64,000 nucleotides of DNA from Pseudomonas benzenivorans (GTDB lineage: Bacteria; Pseudomonadota; Gammaproteobacteria; Pseudomonadales; Pseudomonadaceae): NCBI RefSeq assembly GCF_024397895.1, contig NZ_CP073346.1:992001-1056000 (forward strand), read 5' to 3'. The notes beneath the pieces were generated by a model that saw only the letters and a program-made list of their open reading frames with translations, did no database searches and was not told the origin of the DNA. Shown here one piece after another: positions 19,043 to 28,067 of this stretch (within the stretch, counting starts at the first letter, position 1; each line of letters begins with the position of its first letter). The position numbers and the translations under genes were made by a program.

Positions 19043-20818
19043 TTACTCGGCCGTGGGCTGCTCGCGCAGGCGGATGTGCAGCTCGCGCAGCGCCTTGTTG
19101 TCCACCTCGCCCGGGGCCTGGGTCATCACGCAGGCCGCACTCTGGGTCTTCGGGAAGGCGATCACTTCGCGGATCGACTGGGCGCCGGTCATCAGCATGA
19201 CCAGACGATCCAGGCCGAAGGCCAGACCACCGTGAGGCGGGGCGCCGAACTTCAGGGCGTCGAGCAGGAAGCCGAACTTCTCCTGCTGCTCATCCTCGCT
19301 GATGCCGAGCACGCGGAACACCGCCTGCTGCATGGCCTTGTCGTGGATACGGATCGAGCCGCCACCCAGCTCGGTGCCGTTGAGCACCATGTCATAGGCC
19401 CGCGACAGTGCGGTGGCCGGATTGGCCTCCAGCTCCTCGGACGAGCAGCTCGGCGAGGTGAAGGGGTGGTGCAGCGAGGTCAGGCTGCCGTCGTCGTTCT
19501 CTTCGAACATCGGGAAGTCGACCACCCACAGCGGCGCCCACTCGCAGGTCAGCAGGTTCAGGTCGTGACCCAGCTTGATGCGCAGCGCACCCAGGGCCTC
19601 GCTGACGATCTTGGCCTTGTCGGCGCCGAAGAACACGATGTCGCCGTCGACCGCACCGACGCGGTCGAGGATCACCTCGAGATTCTCCGCCGGGATGTTC
19701 TTGACGATCGGCGACTGCAGACCCTCGACGCCCTTGGCGCGCTCGTTGACCTTGATATAGGCCAGACCCTTGGCGCCGTAGATGCCGACGAACTTGGTGT
19801 AGTCGTCGATCTGCTTGCGCGGCATGCTCGCCCCGCCCGGTACGCGCAGTGCGGCCACGCGGCAGTTCGGGTCGTTGGCCGGACCGCTGAACACCTTGAA
19901 CTCGACCTGCTGCAGCTGATCGGCCACATCCACCAGTTCCAGCGGGATGCGCAGGTCCGGCTTGTCCGAGCCATAGCGGCGCATGGCCTCGGCGAAGCTC
20001 ATGTGCGGGAACTCGCCGAACTCCACGTCCAGCACTTCCTTGAACAGCTGGCGGATCATCTTCTCGGTGATGCCCATGATGTCGTGCTCATCGAGGAAGC
20101 TGGTCTCGATGTCGATCTGGGTGAACTCCGGCTGACGGTCGGCGCGCAGGTCTTCGTCACGGAAGCACTTGGCGATCTGGTAGTAGCGATCGAAGCCGGC
20201 CACCATCAGCAGCTGCTTGAACAGCTGCGGCGACTGCGGCAGGGCGAAGAAGCTGCCGGCGTGGGTGCGGCTCGGCACCAGGTAGTCGCGCGCACCTTCC
20301 GGCGTGGCGCGGGTGAGGATCGGTGTTTCCACGTCGAGGAAGCCGTTCTCGTCCAGGTAGCGACGGATGCTGCTGGTGATGCTCGAGCGCAGCTTCAGCT
20401 TGGCCGCCATTTCCGGACGACGCAGGTCGATGAAACGGTAACGCAGACGAGTTTCCTCACCGACGTCAGAGTACTCGTTGAGCGGGAACGGCGGGGTTTC
20501 CGCCTCGTTCAGCACTTCCAGCTCGTAGCCGAGCACCTCGATGGCCCCCGAACTCATGTTCGGGTTCACCGCACCAGCCGGACGCAGGCGAACCTTGCCG
20601 GTGAGCTTGACCACGTACTCGCTGCGCACCTTGTCGGCGGCGGCGAAGGTATCGGCGCGATCCGGATCGAAGACCACCTGGGCCAGGCCTTCACGATCGC
20701 GAATATCGAGGAAGATCACCCCGCCATGGTCGCGGCGGCGGTGCACCCAGCCGCAAAGGGTGACTTCCTGGCCGTCCAGGCTTTCGTTCAGTTGGCCGCA
20801 ATAATGGCTGCGCATCAT
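19043..20818 (-). CDS. aspS: Aspartyl-tRNA synthetase
   Basis: A class II aminoacyl-tRNA synthetase of 591 residues. The N-terminal OB-fold anticodon domain (about 1-105, [19 protein letters not shown]) is followed by the catalytic core with motif 2 [18 protein letters not shown], a GAD-type insertion (about 290-420) and motif 3 [13 protein letters not shown]. Pseudomonas AspRS is known as non-discriminating, charging tRNA-Asn as well as tRNA-Asp; that is family knowledge. It starts MMRSHYCGQ and has no partner in an operon. Confidence 0.98.
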   Translation of the reverse strand: MMRSHYCGQLNESLDGQEVTLCGWVHRRRDHGGVIFLDIRDREGLAQVVFDPDRADTFAAADKVRSEYVVKLTGKVRLRPAGAVNPNMSSGAIEVLGYELEVLNEAETPPFPLNEYSDVGEETRLRYRFIDLRRPEMAAKLKLRSSITSSIRRYLDENGFLDVETPILTRATPEGARDYLVPSRTHAGSFFALPQSPQLFKQLLMVAGFDRYYQIAKCFRDEDLRADRQPEFTQIDIETSFLDEHDIMGITEKMIRQLFKEVLDVEFGEFPHMSFAEAMRRYGSDKPDLRIPLELVDVADQLQQVEFKVFSGPANDPNCRVAALRVPGGASMPRKQIDDYTKFVGIYGAKGLAYIKVNERAKGVEGLQSPIVKNIPAENLEVILDRVGAVDGDIVFFGADKAKIVSEALGALRIKLGHDLNLLTCEWAPLWVVDFPMFEENDDGSLTSLHHPFTSPSCSSEELEANPATALSRAYDMVLNGTELGGGSIRIHDKAMQQAVFRVLGISEDEQQEKFGFLLDALKFGAPPHGGLAFGLDRLVMLMTGAQSIREVIAFPKTQSAACVMTQAPGEVDNKALRELHIRLREQPTAE

Positions 20819-21113
20819 GGTGGTAGTCGCTTCTCTCGAGTCTTGAATTCATTGAGCCGCAGCATCTGCGGCGCGCTTGATCATTCCAGTGACTTGCCGA
20901 CAATCGGCTAGCCTAACCTGCAGGTAAACGCGGCATGTTCGGCGTTCCAGCGCCCGAATGGGCCAGCGCCACCCGCGCGCCAGACAGCCTTCGACCGGAA
21001 TGCTGCGGCAAAGCGCGAGATTATATATGGTTAGGCCGTGACATGCAGCCGCCGGCCCGCGCGCAACTGCCAGGCGCCTCTATACTCAGGGCGGATTTCA
21101 GGGGAGATCGAAT

Positions 21114-22232
21114 ATGGCCACACCGCGCATTGCCGAGCTGAGCAGCGACCAACTGGATGACTTCCGCCAGGAAGCGAGCGAGCAGTTCCAACGCTGCGAG
21201 CAGCTGCTGATCGAGCTGGAGCATGCGCCGGAGGATGAAGAGCATCTGCGTGACCTGTTTCGCCAGGTACACACGCTCAAAGGAAATCTCGGCATCGTCG
21301 GCCTGAGCGCGCTGTTTCCCCTGCCGCAGGCCCTCGAGGATGTGCTGGACCGCCTGCGCCAGAGACAGCTGGACTTCGACAGCCTGCTCGGCGACATCCT
21401 GCTACTGAGCCTGGATCACCTCAAAGAACTGCTCGAGCAGGCCTATGGCGGCCCCGCCGCCCGCCTGAGCGACGAGCAGATCGACGCCCTCGGCCAGGCC
21501 CTGCGGGCACTGGCAGCCGCACCGCAGGAGCGACAAGCCCACGTGCGCCGCGCCTTGCTGGAACAGCTGGACCCCAGCACCAGCTTGCTCGCCCCCACCG
21601 CAAGCAGTGACCTGCCCGCCGCAGAGCTTGCCAAGCGTCATGGCCTGGCGCTCGACGCGGACCTGCTGTTTTTCCTGGAATTGATGCAGGCCAGCGAGCG
21701 CCGCTCCCACTACTGGCAAGGCCGCGGCATGCGCATCCTGGACCTGGCACTGACCATCAACCGCCTCGGCGAAAACCCCGAGGATCCGGCCCAGCTGGCG
21801 GCAGCCGTATGCCTGCACGACCTGGGCATGGCATTTCTGCCACTGGACATCCTGCACAAGAACGCCCGCCTCTCGGATGCAGAGCGCACGCAGATGCGAT
21901 CGCACCCGGATGTCGCCTACGACATGCTCAGGCGCATGCCCGACTGGACGATCGCCGCGGAAATTGCCCTGCAGCACCATGAGCACGCCGACGGCAGCGG
22001 CTACCCCAAAGGACTCAAGGAAGCTGAAATTCGACCCGGAGCCCTCATTCTTAATATCGTCGACACCTTCGATGCACGCACCCACGAACGCGCTCATCAG
22101 ACCCTGAGCAAGCGCCCCCTGTTGCGCGCCATCCTGGAGATCAACGGCCTGGCCGGCAGCCAGTTCAGCGCCGCCTGGGTCGAAGCCTTCAATCGCACCC
22201 TGCATCAGGAGCCCGAACTGGGTCACCGCTAA
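21114..22232 (+). CDS. HPt domain/HD-GYP domain signalling protein
   Basis: A 372-residue cytoplasmic protein. Residues 15-115 resemble a histidine phosphotransfer domain with candidate phospho-His53 in RQVHTLKGNLG. Residues 200-350 are an HD-GYP domain with HD at 235-236 and the full HHEHADGSGYP motif at 288-298. HD-GYP proteins hydrolyse cyclic di-GMP. The lysine usually found in HDxGK is Met239 (HDLGM), so the metal centre may differ. An HPt fused to HD-GYP suggests control by phosphorelay. It is divergent from aspS across 295 bp and upstream of dps. I do not recall it at this place in PAO1. Confidence 0.85.
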   Translation: MATPRIAELSSDQLDDFRQEASEQFQRCEQLLIELEHAPEDEEHLRDLFRQVHTLKGNLGIVGLSALFPLPQALEDVLDRLRQRQLDFDSLLGDILLLSLDHLKELLEQAYGGPAARLSDEQIDALGQALRALAAAPQERQAHVRRALLEQLDPSTSLLAPTASSDLPAAELAKRHGLALDADLLFFLELMQASERRSHYWQGRGMRILDLALTINRLGENPEDPAQLAAAVCLHDLGMAFLPLDILHKNARLSDAERTQMRSHPDVAYDMLRRMPDWTIAAEIALQHHEHADGSGYPKGLKEAEIRPGALILNIVDTFDARTHERAHQTLSKRPLLRAILEINGLAGSQFSAAWVEAFNRTLHQEPELGHR

Positions 22233-22367
22233 ACACCTTCTGCATCGAACAGCGCCGCTCTATCACCGCCATTAGTATGAGGCTAGGGCGTGTGCGGCCA
22301 GGCCCATGCTAGGCTGCGGCTCTTTTCAGGGCGAATCCTGCCCCAGCCAACTGAGAGGAGACATGGC

Positions 22368-22838
22368 ATGGAAATCAACATCGGAATAGCCGAACAAGAC
22401 CGCGCAGCGATCGCCGAGGGCCTGTCACGCCTGCTGGCCGACACCTACACCCTGTACCTGAAAACCCACAATTTCCACTGGAACGTCACCGGCCCGATGT
22501 TCAACACCCTGCACCTGATGTTCGAAGGGCAATACACCGAGCTGGCGCTGGCCGTCGACCAGATCGCCGAACGCATCCGCGCCCTGGGCTTCCCGGCACC
22601 CGGCACCTACGCGGCCTACGCGCGCCTGTCCTCGATCAAGGAAGAAGAAGGCGTGCCGAGCGCGCCAGACATGATCAAACAGCTGGTGCAAGGCCAGGAG
22701 GCCGTGGTGCGCACGGCTCGCGGCATCTTTCCGCTGCTCGACAAGGTCAGCGATGAACCCACTGCGGACCTGCTGACCCAGCGCATGCAGGTCCACGAGA
22801 AGACTGCCTGGATGCTGCGCAGCCTGCTGGCTGCCTGA
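22368..22838 (+). CDS. dps: Dps-family DNA-binding ferritin-like protein
   Basis: A 156-residue Dps protein that stores iron and protects DNA by using peroxide to oxidise Fe(II). The ferroxidase residues are in [11 protein letters not shown] (His34, His37) and [10 protein letters not shown] (Asp64, Glu68). The ATG at 22368 follows a GAGAGGAGA ribosome-binding stretch. An ATG five bases earlier is out of frame. It lies between the HD-GYP and GGDEF genes on the same strand. Confidence 0.95.
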   Translation: MEINIGIAEQDRAAIAEGLSRLLADTYTLYLKTHNFHWNVTGPMFNTLHLMFEGQYTELALAVDQIAERIRALGFPAPGTYAAYARLSSIKEEEGVPSAPDMIKQLVQGQEAVVRTARGIFPLLDKVSDEPTADLLTQRMQVHEKTAWMLRSLLAA

Positions 22839-22947
22839 TTCACCCCGGACACCGGCACAAAGCCCGCCTTATACGGGCCTTGTGCTAGGCGCAGGGCGCG
22901 GCCTTGTTCTATGCTTTGGCCATTCGCAGCCTGCCACAGTGACGTGC

Positions 22948-24015
22948 ATGAGCCAGCCAAGCAAAGCCCCGACCATCCTAGAGCTCTACCCCGAGGGAAC
23001 CCGCGAATCAGCCGAACTCCTGAAACAGGCCGTGCCGCTGATGATGCGCCACGACATCCCGCCCAATCCGCTGCACTATGCCCTCTGGTACACCTACAGC
23101 AGGGGCGAAGAACCGGAACTCAATCGCCGCCTCGACAAGACCCTCGATGACTTCGAAAGCTTCCCCCCGGAAACGGCGGCCAAGCTGTTTCGCGACTTCA
23201 TCATCCGCGGCGAGCTCGAAGAAGCCCGCGCCGGCCAACAGCAGGTCATTGAGCTGGTGGACGACATCGAAGGCGATATCTCGCGCAGCGTAGTCGGCAG
23301 CCGCAATTACCAGCAGAGCCTGGAGCAAGGACTGGCGGCACTGCATGAGCCGCTGATCGACGAACTGCCCCACGTCCTCACCGACCTGCAGCACAGCACC
23401 CAGCAGATGCAGGATCAGCACGAAAAGTTCCTCTACCGCCTGCGTGCAGCCCAGGACGAGATCCAGCACCTGCGCAGCCAACTGGAGCGCGCCCACCTGG
23501 CCGCGACCCTGGACAGCCTGACCCATGTCTTCAACCGCCACGCCTTCACTCGCCTGCTGGAACAGTCGCTAAGCGGCGACCACCAGGGCGTTGCCTTGGT
23601 GATGCTGGATATCGATCACTTCAAGCAATTCAACGACCAGTACGGTCACCCACTGGGCGATCGGGTCCTGCAGACCATCGGCCAGTTGCTGCGCGAAACC
23701 CTGCCGCCCCGCGCCATGGCCGCCCGCTACGGCGGCGAAGAATTCTGCGTCGTCTTGCGCGAGTGCTTCGACCTGGAAAGCGCCCGCGTCTTTTCCGAGC
23801 AATTGCGCCTCAAGATCCAGTCCCTGCGAATCAAGGTCCGCCGCACCGATCAGGTACTCGACAGCATCACCGCCTCGTTCGGCTTCGCCCTCGCCGAAGC
23901 CGGCGACAGTGTCGAGAGCCTGCTCACACGCGCCGACGACGCCCTCTACCAAGCCAAACGCAATGGTCGAAACCAGGCCCAACCCGGCCCTACGGAAGCC
24001 GAACTCAGCGCCTGA
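22948..24015 (+). CDS. Diguanylate cyclase (GGDEF domain)
   Basis: A 355-residue soluble protein. The N-terminal half (about 1-185) is helical with a predicted coiled coil just before the catalytic domain. The GGDEF domain (about 187-340) has the active signature GGEEF at 262-266, LDIDHFKQFND and GHPLGD. No RxxD inhibitory site lies before the signature, so product inhibition through the I-site is unlikely. The start at 22948 gives MSQPSKAP; the upstream in-frame start at 22882 reaches a weak hairpin region after dps. It probably makes cyclic di-GMP, opposing the HD-GYP protein two genes upstream. Confidence 0.9.
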   Translation: MSQPSKAPTILELYPEGTRESAELLKQAVPLMMRHDIPPNPLHYALWYTYSRGEEPELNRRLDKTLDDFESFPPETAAKLFRDFIIRGELEEARAGQQQVIELVDDIEGDISRSVVGSRNYQQSLEQGLAALHEPLIDELPHVLTDLQHSTQQMQDQHEKFLYRLRAAQDEIQHLRSQLERAHLAATLDSLTHVFNRHAFTRLLEQSLSGDHQGVALVMLDIDHFKQFNDQYGHPLGDRVLQTIGQLLRETLPPRAMAARYGGEEFCVVLRECFDLESARVFSEQLRLKIQSLRIKVRRTDQVLDSITASFGFALAEAGDSVESLLTRADDALYQAKRNGRNQAQPGPTEAELSA

Positions 24016-24185
24016 TTTGAGTACCCCTCCTCTTTGCTGTTAAATACGCCCCGTGCCGCCGACCCGCAACTCCGGGTCTGCGCATAGGCTGGTCCCGCCC
24101 GCATCTTCAACGCCCTCCTTCACATGGCCAAGCATGCAGAGCCAGCTCTTCCTCGCGACCCTTTATCAAAGTGAGTTCATCAAGC

Positions 24186-24788
24186 ATGTTGAAAATTGTT
24201 CATCTTCTAACAGGTGCCGCCGCCCTGCTGCTGTCCTTGACACCCAGCCTCGGCGGTACCGCCTTGCCGCTCCTGCAAAACCCTGACGCCCTGTGCCTCG
24301 CCCTGTTTGGCCTGCTGAACCTGCTCCTCGCACCGCAACTGCCGATCTGGCACGCCGGCCTGCGCCACCAACTGCAGAACCTGGTTTCTGCCGTACTGAT
24401 TCTGGCCGCCCTATTGCAAGCCCTGATCCTGCTGGCCCCACTCCCCCTGATCGCCGGCCAACCGGCCCTGCTCTTCAGTTTGCTGGGCGTCGGCGCCGCG
24501 GTGGCACTGCACCTGGGTACCAACCTGCGCCTGCAGCCCCGCGAGCAGGCCTCGATGCCGAGCGGCGCAGACCGCGAAACTGGAACGGTGAAGTGGTTCA
24601 ACACCTCCAAGGGTTTCGGCTTCATCTCCCGCGATTCGGGGGACGATATCTTCGTTCACTTTCGCGCCATCCGCGGCGAAGGCCATCGGGTACTGGTCGA
24701 AGGCCAACGCGTGGAGTTTTCCGTCATGCAGCGCGACAAGGGTCTGCAAGCGGAAGACGTCATAGCCGCCCCGCCACTGCGCCGCTGA
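24186..24788 (+). CDS. Membrane protein with C-terminal cold-shock domain
   Basis: A 200-residue protein with about four hydrophobic segments (roughly 5-20, 35-50, 65-85 and 92-110). A complete cold-shock domain follows (about 131-195), with RNP1 KGFGFI (142-147) and RNP2 DIFVHF (154-159). This places an RNA/ssDNA-binding fold at the cytoplasmic face of the inner membrane. Its position matches the PAO1 gene annotated as a probable cold-shock protein (PA0961). The ATG at 24186 is preferred over the in-frame GTG at 24171. A strong terminator follows. Confidence 0.88.
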   Translation: MLKIVHLLTGAAALLLSLTPSLGGTALPLLQNPDALCLALFGLLNLLLAPQLPIWHAGLRHQLQNLVSAVLILAALLQALILLAPLPLIAGQPALLFSLLGVGAAVALHLGTNLRLQPREQASMPSGADRETGTVKWFNTSKGFGFISRDSGDDIFVHFRAIRGEGHRVLVEGQRVEFSVMQRDKGLQAEDVIAAPPLRR

Positions 24789-24802
24789 TCCAGCGCCCAC
24801 AG

Positions 24803-24830
24803 AAAAGCCCGCTATTCGCGGGCTTTTTTA
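24803..24830. terminator. Terminator between the cold-shock gene and slyX
   Basis: AGCCCGC (24806-24812) pairs with GCGGGCT (24818-24824), with AAAA before it and TTTTTTATTT after it. It can serve both converging genes; the plus-strand T tract is the better one. Confidence 0.88.
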
Positions 24831-24839
24831 TTTGATCCA

Positions 24840-25046
24840 TTAGTAGTGAGGCGGCGGCGCCTCATCCTCATCATCACCGAACTGCCCACCAAGTTCCTCC
24901 TGACGCTTGGCCAGGGCCTCCAACTGCAACTGCACGCGCTCGAGCAGTCGCTGCTGCGCCACAATCTCGTCACTAAGAGCCTGAATAGTGTCATCCTGGA
25001 ACGCCAAGCGGCTTTCCAGTTCTGTAATACGCGCTTCTACACTCAT
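24840..25046 (-). CDS. slyX: SlyX family protein
   Basis: A 68-residue SlyX homolog: one continuous coiled coil (about 5-55), an acidic stretch and the typical ending PPPHY. The function is not established in any organism. Its start lies three bases after the stop of the HIT gene, so HIT-slyX are co-transcribed. Confidence 0.92.
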   Translation of the reverse strand: MSVEARITELESRLAFQDDTIQALSDEIVAQQRLLERVQLQLEALAKRQEELGGQFGDDEDEAPPPHY

Positions 25047-25049
25047 CGG

Positions 25050-25472
25050 TCATTCCTCAAAGCGGAAGTTATCGGTCAGCACCAGGCGTAACTTGGCCTT
25101 GATCGCCGTTACTTGCTCATCGGCATAAAGCTGCGTCGGATGCTTGCCCCACACCGGCGCCGGCCAGGCGGCATCGCTGCGACGCCGCACAATGACATGC
25201 ATATGCAACTGACTGACCACATTACCCAGGGTCGCGACGTTCATCTTGTCGGCCGCGAAGGTATCCTTGAGCGTCTCTGCCAACAGCGTGGTTTCCTGCC
25301 AGAGCTCCCGCTGATCGCGGGCATCGAGCTGGAATAGCTCGCTGACTTCCTCACGACGCGGCACCAGAATAAACCAGGGATAGTGCGCATCGTTCATTAG
25401 CAGCAACCTGCACAGAGGGAAATCCCCGATGACCAAGGCGTCCTGCTGAAGACGTGAATCCAAGGCGAACAT
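25050..25472 (-). CDS. HIT family protein
   Basis: A 140-residue histidine-triad fold protein, by family a nucleotide hydrolase or transferase. The motif reads QLHMHVIVRR: two of the three histidines are present and the third is replaced by Ile. This variant occurs in a Pseudomonas HIT subgroup, to my knowledge. The ATG at 25472 is used, since the stretch up to 25541 has no family similarity. The substrate is unknown. Confidence 0.88.
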   Translation of the reverse strand: MFALDSRLQQDALVIGDFPLCRLLLMNDAHYPWFILVPRREEVSELFQLDARDQRELWQETTLLAETLKDTFAADKMNVATLGNVVSQLHMHVIVRRRSDAAWPAPVWGKHPTQLYADEQVTAIKAKLRLVLTDNFRFEE

Positions 25473-26185
25473 ACCGCAGCCTCCTGCTCGACCAGTCAAT
25501 AGAAACAGCTTAGCGGCAGAACCCCAGGTGGGGCGCACCAAGCGATGGAGCGCGAAGAATACGCGGGAAGTGCAGGCACTTCACGCCCAGCCACCGGAAC
25601 AGACACGCCTGCACTGCTACACAGCGCGGCCCCGCCGATTGCACCGGCAGGCGCACCATTATGTTTCTTCCCGTAATAAATAGTGTGCCTGCGTTACCGT
25701 CCTCTCGCAGAGGCATAACGGATATCCAATGCCTGGCAGCGAGCACGAGCTACATCGCCGCCGTACTACCCAAGCGACGCGCCCCCCCGGAAAGCACCGT
25801 TTCCAGGCAGGTTGAAGCGCCCAAAAGCAGCAACCGAGAAAGCCAAAGCCCTGACATGACGATTCGTATACAGTTTGAGCACGCATTTTGCTTTAAGCTC
25901 CGACCATGCCCGGACGCCTATGCGCGCCCCGGCATGGCTTGGTTGCTTGCAACCGAAACGCCAGATTTTTGTCAGCGCTCCATCGCCGCACGTTGAAATC
26001 TACAAGAAAGCGACATCCACCACCGGCATTTGCGACACCGCCCGGATGAACGCAAAACGAATAGATTGCAACTATCGCCAACTTTGGCTGCGTGCTATAA
26101 GTTAGCGCCGACACAAAAAGAAAGAGCCGCCCATATAACAACTAGATGGGCAGCGCAACTCTTCCAAACCAAAGGAGCAGTCACG
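25473..26185. other. Long non-coding stretch upstream of the OprD porin
   Basis: A 713-bp stretch without a convincing gene. Short open frames on both strands (for example 25661-25996 plus) lack ribosome-binding sites and any recognisable similarity. It contains a perfect GAAGTGC-AG-GCACTTC inverted repeat (25566-25581), a small hairpin CCTCT-CGC-AGAGG (25701-25713) with outer GTTA/TAAC pairing, and a -10-like TATAAG at 26096-26101. It may hold the oprD promoter region and regulator sites. Confidence 0.5.
26129..26151 (+). promoter_or_regulatory. Hairpin in the predicted oprD leader
   Basis: GCCCAT (26129-26134) pairs with ATGGGC (26146-26151) over an AT-rich 11-nt loop containing AACAAC. 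It ends about 20 bases before the AAAGGAG ribosome-binding site. A leader structure with an exposed A-rich loop could bind Hfq/Crc; that is inference only. Confidence 0.35.
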
Positions 26186-27448
26186 ATGCAAGTGATGAAG
26201 TGGAGCGTAATCGCCCTGGCAGTAGCCGCGGGCACCACCCAAATGGCAGTCGCCTCGAGCCAGTCCGAGTCCAAGGGTTTCATCGAAGACAGCAGCTTCA
26301 ACATCTTCAACCGCGCCCTGTACCACAACCGCGATTTCAAAAACGAGACTCAGGCTGCTGGCAAGCCGGGTTACCGTGAAGAATTCGGCCTGGGCATCCG
26401 CCTGCTGGCCGAATCCGGTTTCACCCAGGGCACCGTTGGCGTGGGTGTTGACGCTCACTCCCTGTCCAGCATCAAGCTGGATACCGGTAAAGGCCGCCGT
26501 GGTCTTGGCCAGTTCGACGTGGACGGCGATGGTAGCGCCGAGGACACTCAGACCGAAGTAGGCGGCGCGATCAAGTTCCGCATCTCCGACACGGTGCTGA
26601 AGCACGGCAACCAGATGGTCGCCAGCCCGGTATTCTCTACCGACGACAGCCGCATCCTGCCGGAAGTTGCTACCGGTACCCTGCTGACCAGCGATGAAAT
26701 CGCAGGCCTGCAACTGACCGCCGGCCGCTTCACCGCACTGAGCAGCCAGGTCAGCACCGACCGTGACACCTTTGGTCTGGAGTCGGCCAATATCGTTGGC
26801 GCCAGCTACAGCTTCACCGACAACTTCAGCGGCGCCATTCACGCCTCCGATGTTGCAGACCAGTTCACCAAAAAGTACATCAACCTGAACTACAACCTGC
26901 CGCTGGCCGAATCTCAGTCCCTGAACTTCGACTTCAACGGCTACAAAACCGACGATACAGGCAGCAACCCGAACGAGATCGACAACAAGATCTGGTCCCT
27001 GGCAGCAGCCTACAACATCGGCGCACACACCCTCACCCTGGCCCACCAGCGCTCCAGCGGTGACACCGGCTACGTCTACGGCATTGACGGTAACGGTACT
27101 ATCTGGCTGAGCAACTCGGTTCAGGTTTCCGACTTCGATCAGGCGGATGAGCGTTCCTGGCAAGTTCGATACGACCTGGACATGGCCTCCTATGGCGTCC
27201 CGGGCCTGAAGTTCATGACCCGCTACGTCACCGGTGACAACGTCGACCACGGCGTAGGTGTCGAGGAAGGCAAAGAGCACGAGTGGGACCTGGAAGGTCG
27301 TTACACCATTCAGGAAGGCGCTGCAAAGGACTTGATGGTCCGCGTGCGTAGCGCGATTTATCGTGCCAACAGCTCTCATAACGCCAATTACGCCAGCGAC
27401 CGCAATGACTTCCGCGTCATCGTCGAATACCCGCTGAACGTGCTGTAA
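26186..27448 (+). CDS. oprD: OprD-family outer membrane porin
   Basis: A 420-residue substrate-specific channel of the OprD family, which takes up basic amino acids, peptides or aromatic acids. A signal peptide ends near MAVA-SS (about 24). The mature part begins with SKGFIEDSSFNIFNRALYHN and alternates short beta strands, ending in the aromatic-rich terminal strand VIVEYPLNVL. Locus and N-terminus match P. aeruginosa OprD (PA0958), but several loops differ, so the substrate (basic amino acids, imipenem) cannot be assumed. AAAGGAG precedes the ATG. Codon use is biased, as in highly expressed genes. Confidence 0.93.
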   Translation: MQVMKWSVIALAVAAGTTQMAVASSQSESKGFIEDSSFNIFNRALYHNRDFKNETQAAGKPGYREEFGLGIRLLAESGFTQGTVGVGVDAHSLSSIKLDTGKGRRGLGQFDVDGDGSAEDTQTEVGGAIKFRISDTVLKHGNQMVASPVFSTDDSRILPEVATGTLLTSDEIAGLQLTAGRFTALSSQVSTDRDTFGLESANIVGASYSFTDNFSGAIHASDVADQFTKKYINLNYNLPLAESQSLNFDFNGYKTDDTGSNPNEIDNKIWSLAAAYNIGAHTLTLAHQRSSGDTGYVYGIDGNGTIWLSNSVQVSDFDQADERSWQVRYDLDMASYGVPGLKFMTRYVTGDNVDHGVGVEEGKEHEWDLEGRYTIQEGAAKDLMVRVRSAIYRANSSHNANYASDRNDFRVIVEYPLNVL

Positions 27449-27474
27449 GCCAGCGTTAGCTCGATAGCAACACG

Positions 27475-27505
27475 AAAAAGCCCGGCTCTGCCGGGCTTTT
27501 TCTTT
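27475..27505. terminator. Bidirectional terminator after oprD
   Basis: AAAAAGCCCGGC (27475-27486) pairs with GCCGGGCTTTTT after a TCT loop and continues into CTTTTCC. It lies between convergent oprD and the thioesterase gene. Confidence 0.92.
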
Positions 27506-27541
27506 TCCGCATTATCTATCCCGACCGAGTCACAGCCAAAC

Positions 27542-27961
27542 CTATGCCAGGGGCAGGGCGTAGGTCCCGGTTACATGGGCGACCAACTCATCCTCAATGC
27601 CCGCCGAGTACAGCGACACCTCACACACCGCCTGACGCCGACTCAAGCGCAGAATGCGCGCCTCGGCCAGCAGGTCCACCGGCCTGGGTTTGACCAGAAA
27701 GTTGATATTGAGGTTCGAGGTCACCGCCATCTCGACCCGCCCCAGGCTTCCGAGCACCACTGCGTACATGGCCGCATCGCCCAGGGCCATGATGGTCGGG
27801 CCGGAAATGGTGCCGCCCGGGCGCACCAGCTTGGCGTGAAACGGCACCCGCGCCAGCACACCGGACTCGTCCAGCCGATCGATGCGCAGGTCGATATCCT
27901 CGGCCATCGGCAGCCCCGCGCGGATCAGTGCCTGCACCTCGCGTGCAGTCAGTCCTGCCAT
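27542..27961 (-). CDS. PaaI-type hotdog thioesterase
   Basis: A 139-residue hotdog-fold protein of the PaaI/YdiI group. The central helix segment GGTISGPTIMALGDAAMYAV fits the family, in which a conserved acidic residue in this helix is catalytic. It is likely an acyl-CoA or aryl-CoA thioesterase; the substrate is unknown. It is divergent from proS across 106 bp. Confidence 0.88.
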   Translation of the reverse strand: MAGLTAREVQALIRAGLPMAEDIDLRIDRLDESGVLARVPFHAKLVRPGGTISGPTIMALGDAAMYAVVLGSLGRVEMAVTSNLNINFLVKPRPVDLLAEARILRLSRRQAVCEVSLYSAGIEDELVAHVTGTYALPLA

Positions 27962-28067
27962 ATGTCCTCCTGAATAGCAGCGGCCCTTTGCAACCTGTAC
28001 GCCACAGTACAGGCACCGTACAATGCCGGCCTATTAAACGCCCCTGCAACCGACATAACGGCCAATC

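Noticed and set aside
25661..25996. 111-residue open frame upstream of the OprD gene
   Set aside because: No ribosome-binding site, no recognisable similarity, low-complexity arginine/proline-rich ends and competing frames on the other strand.
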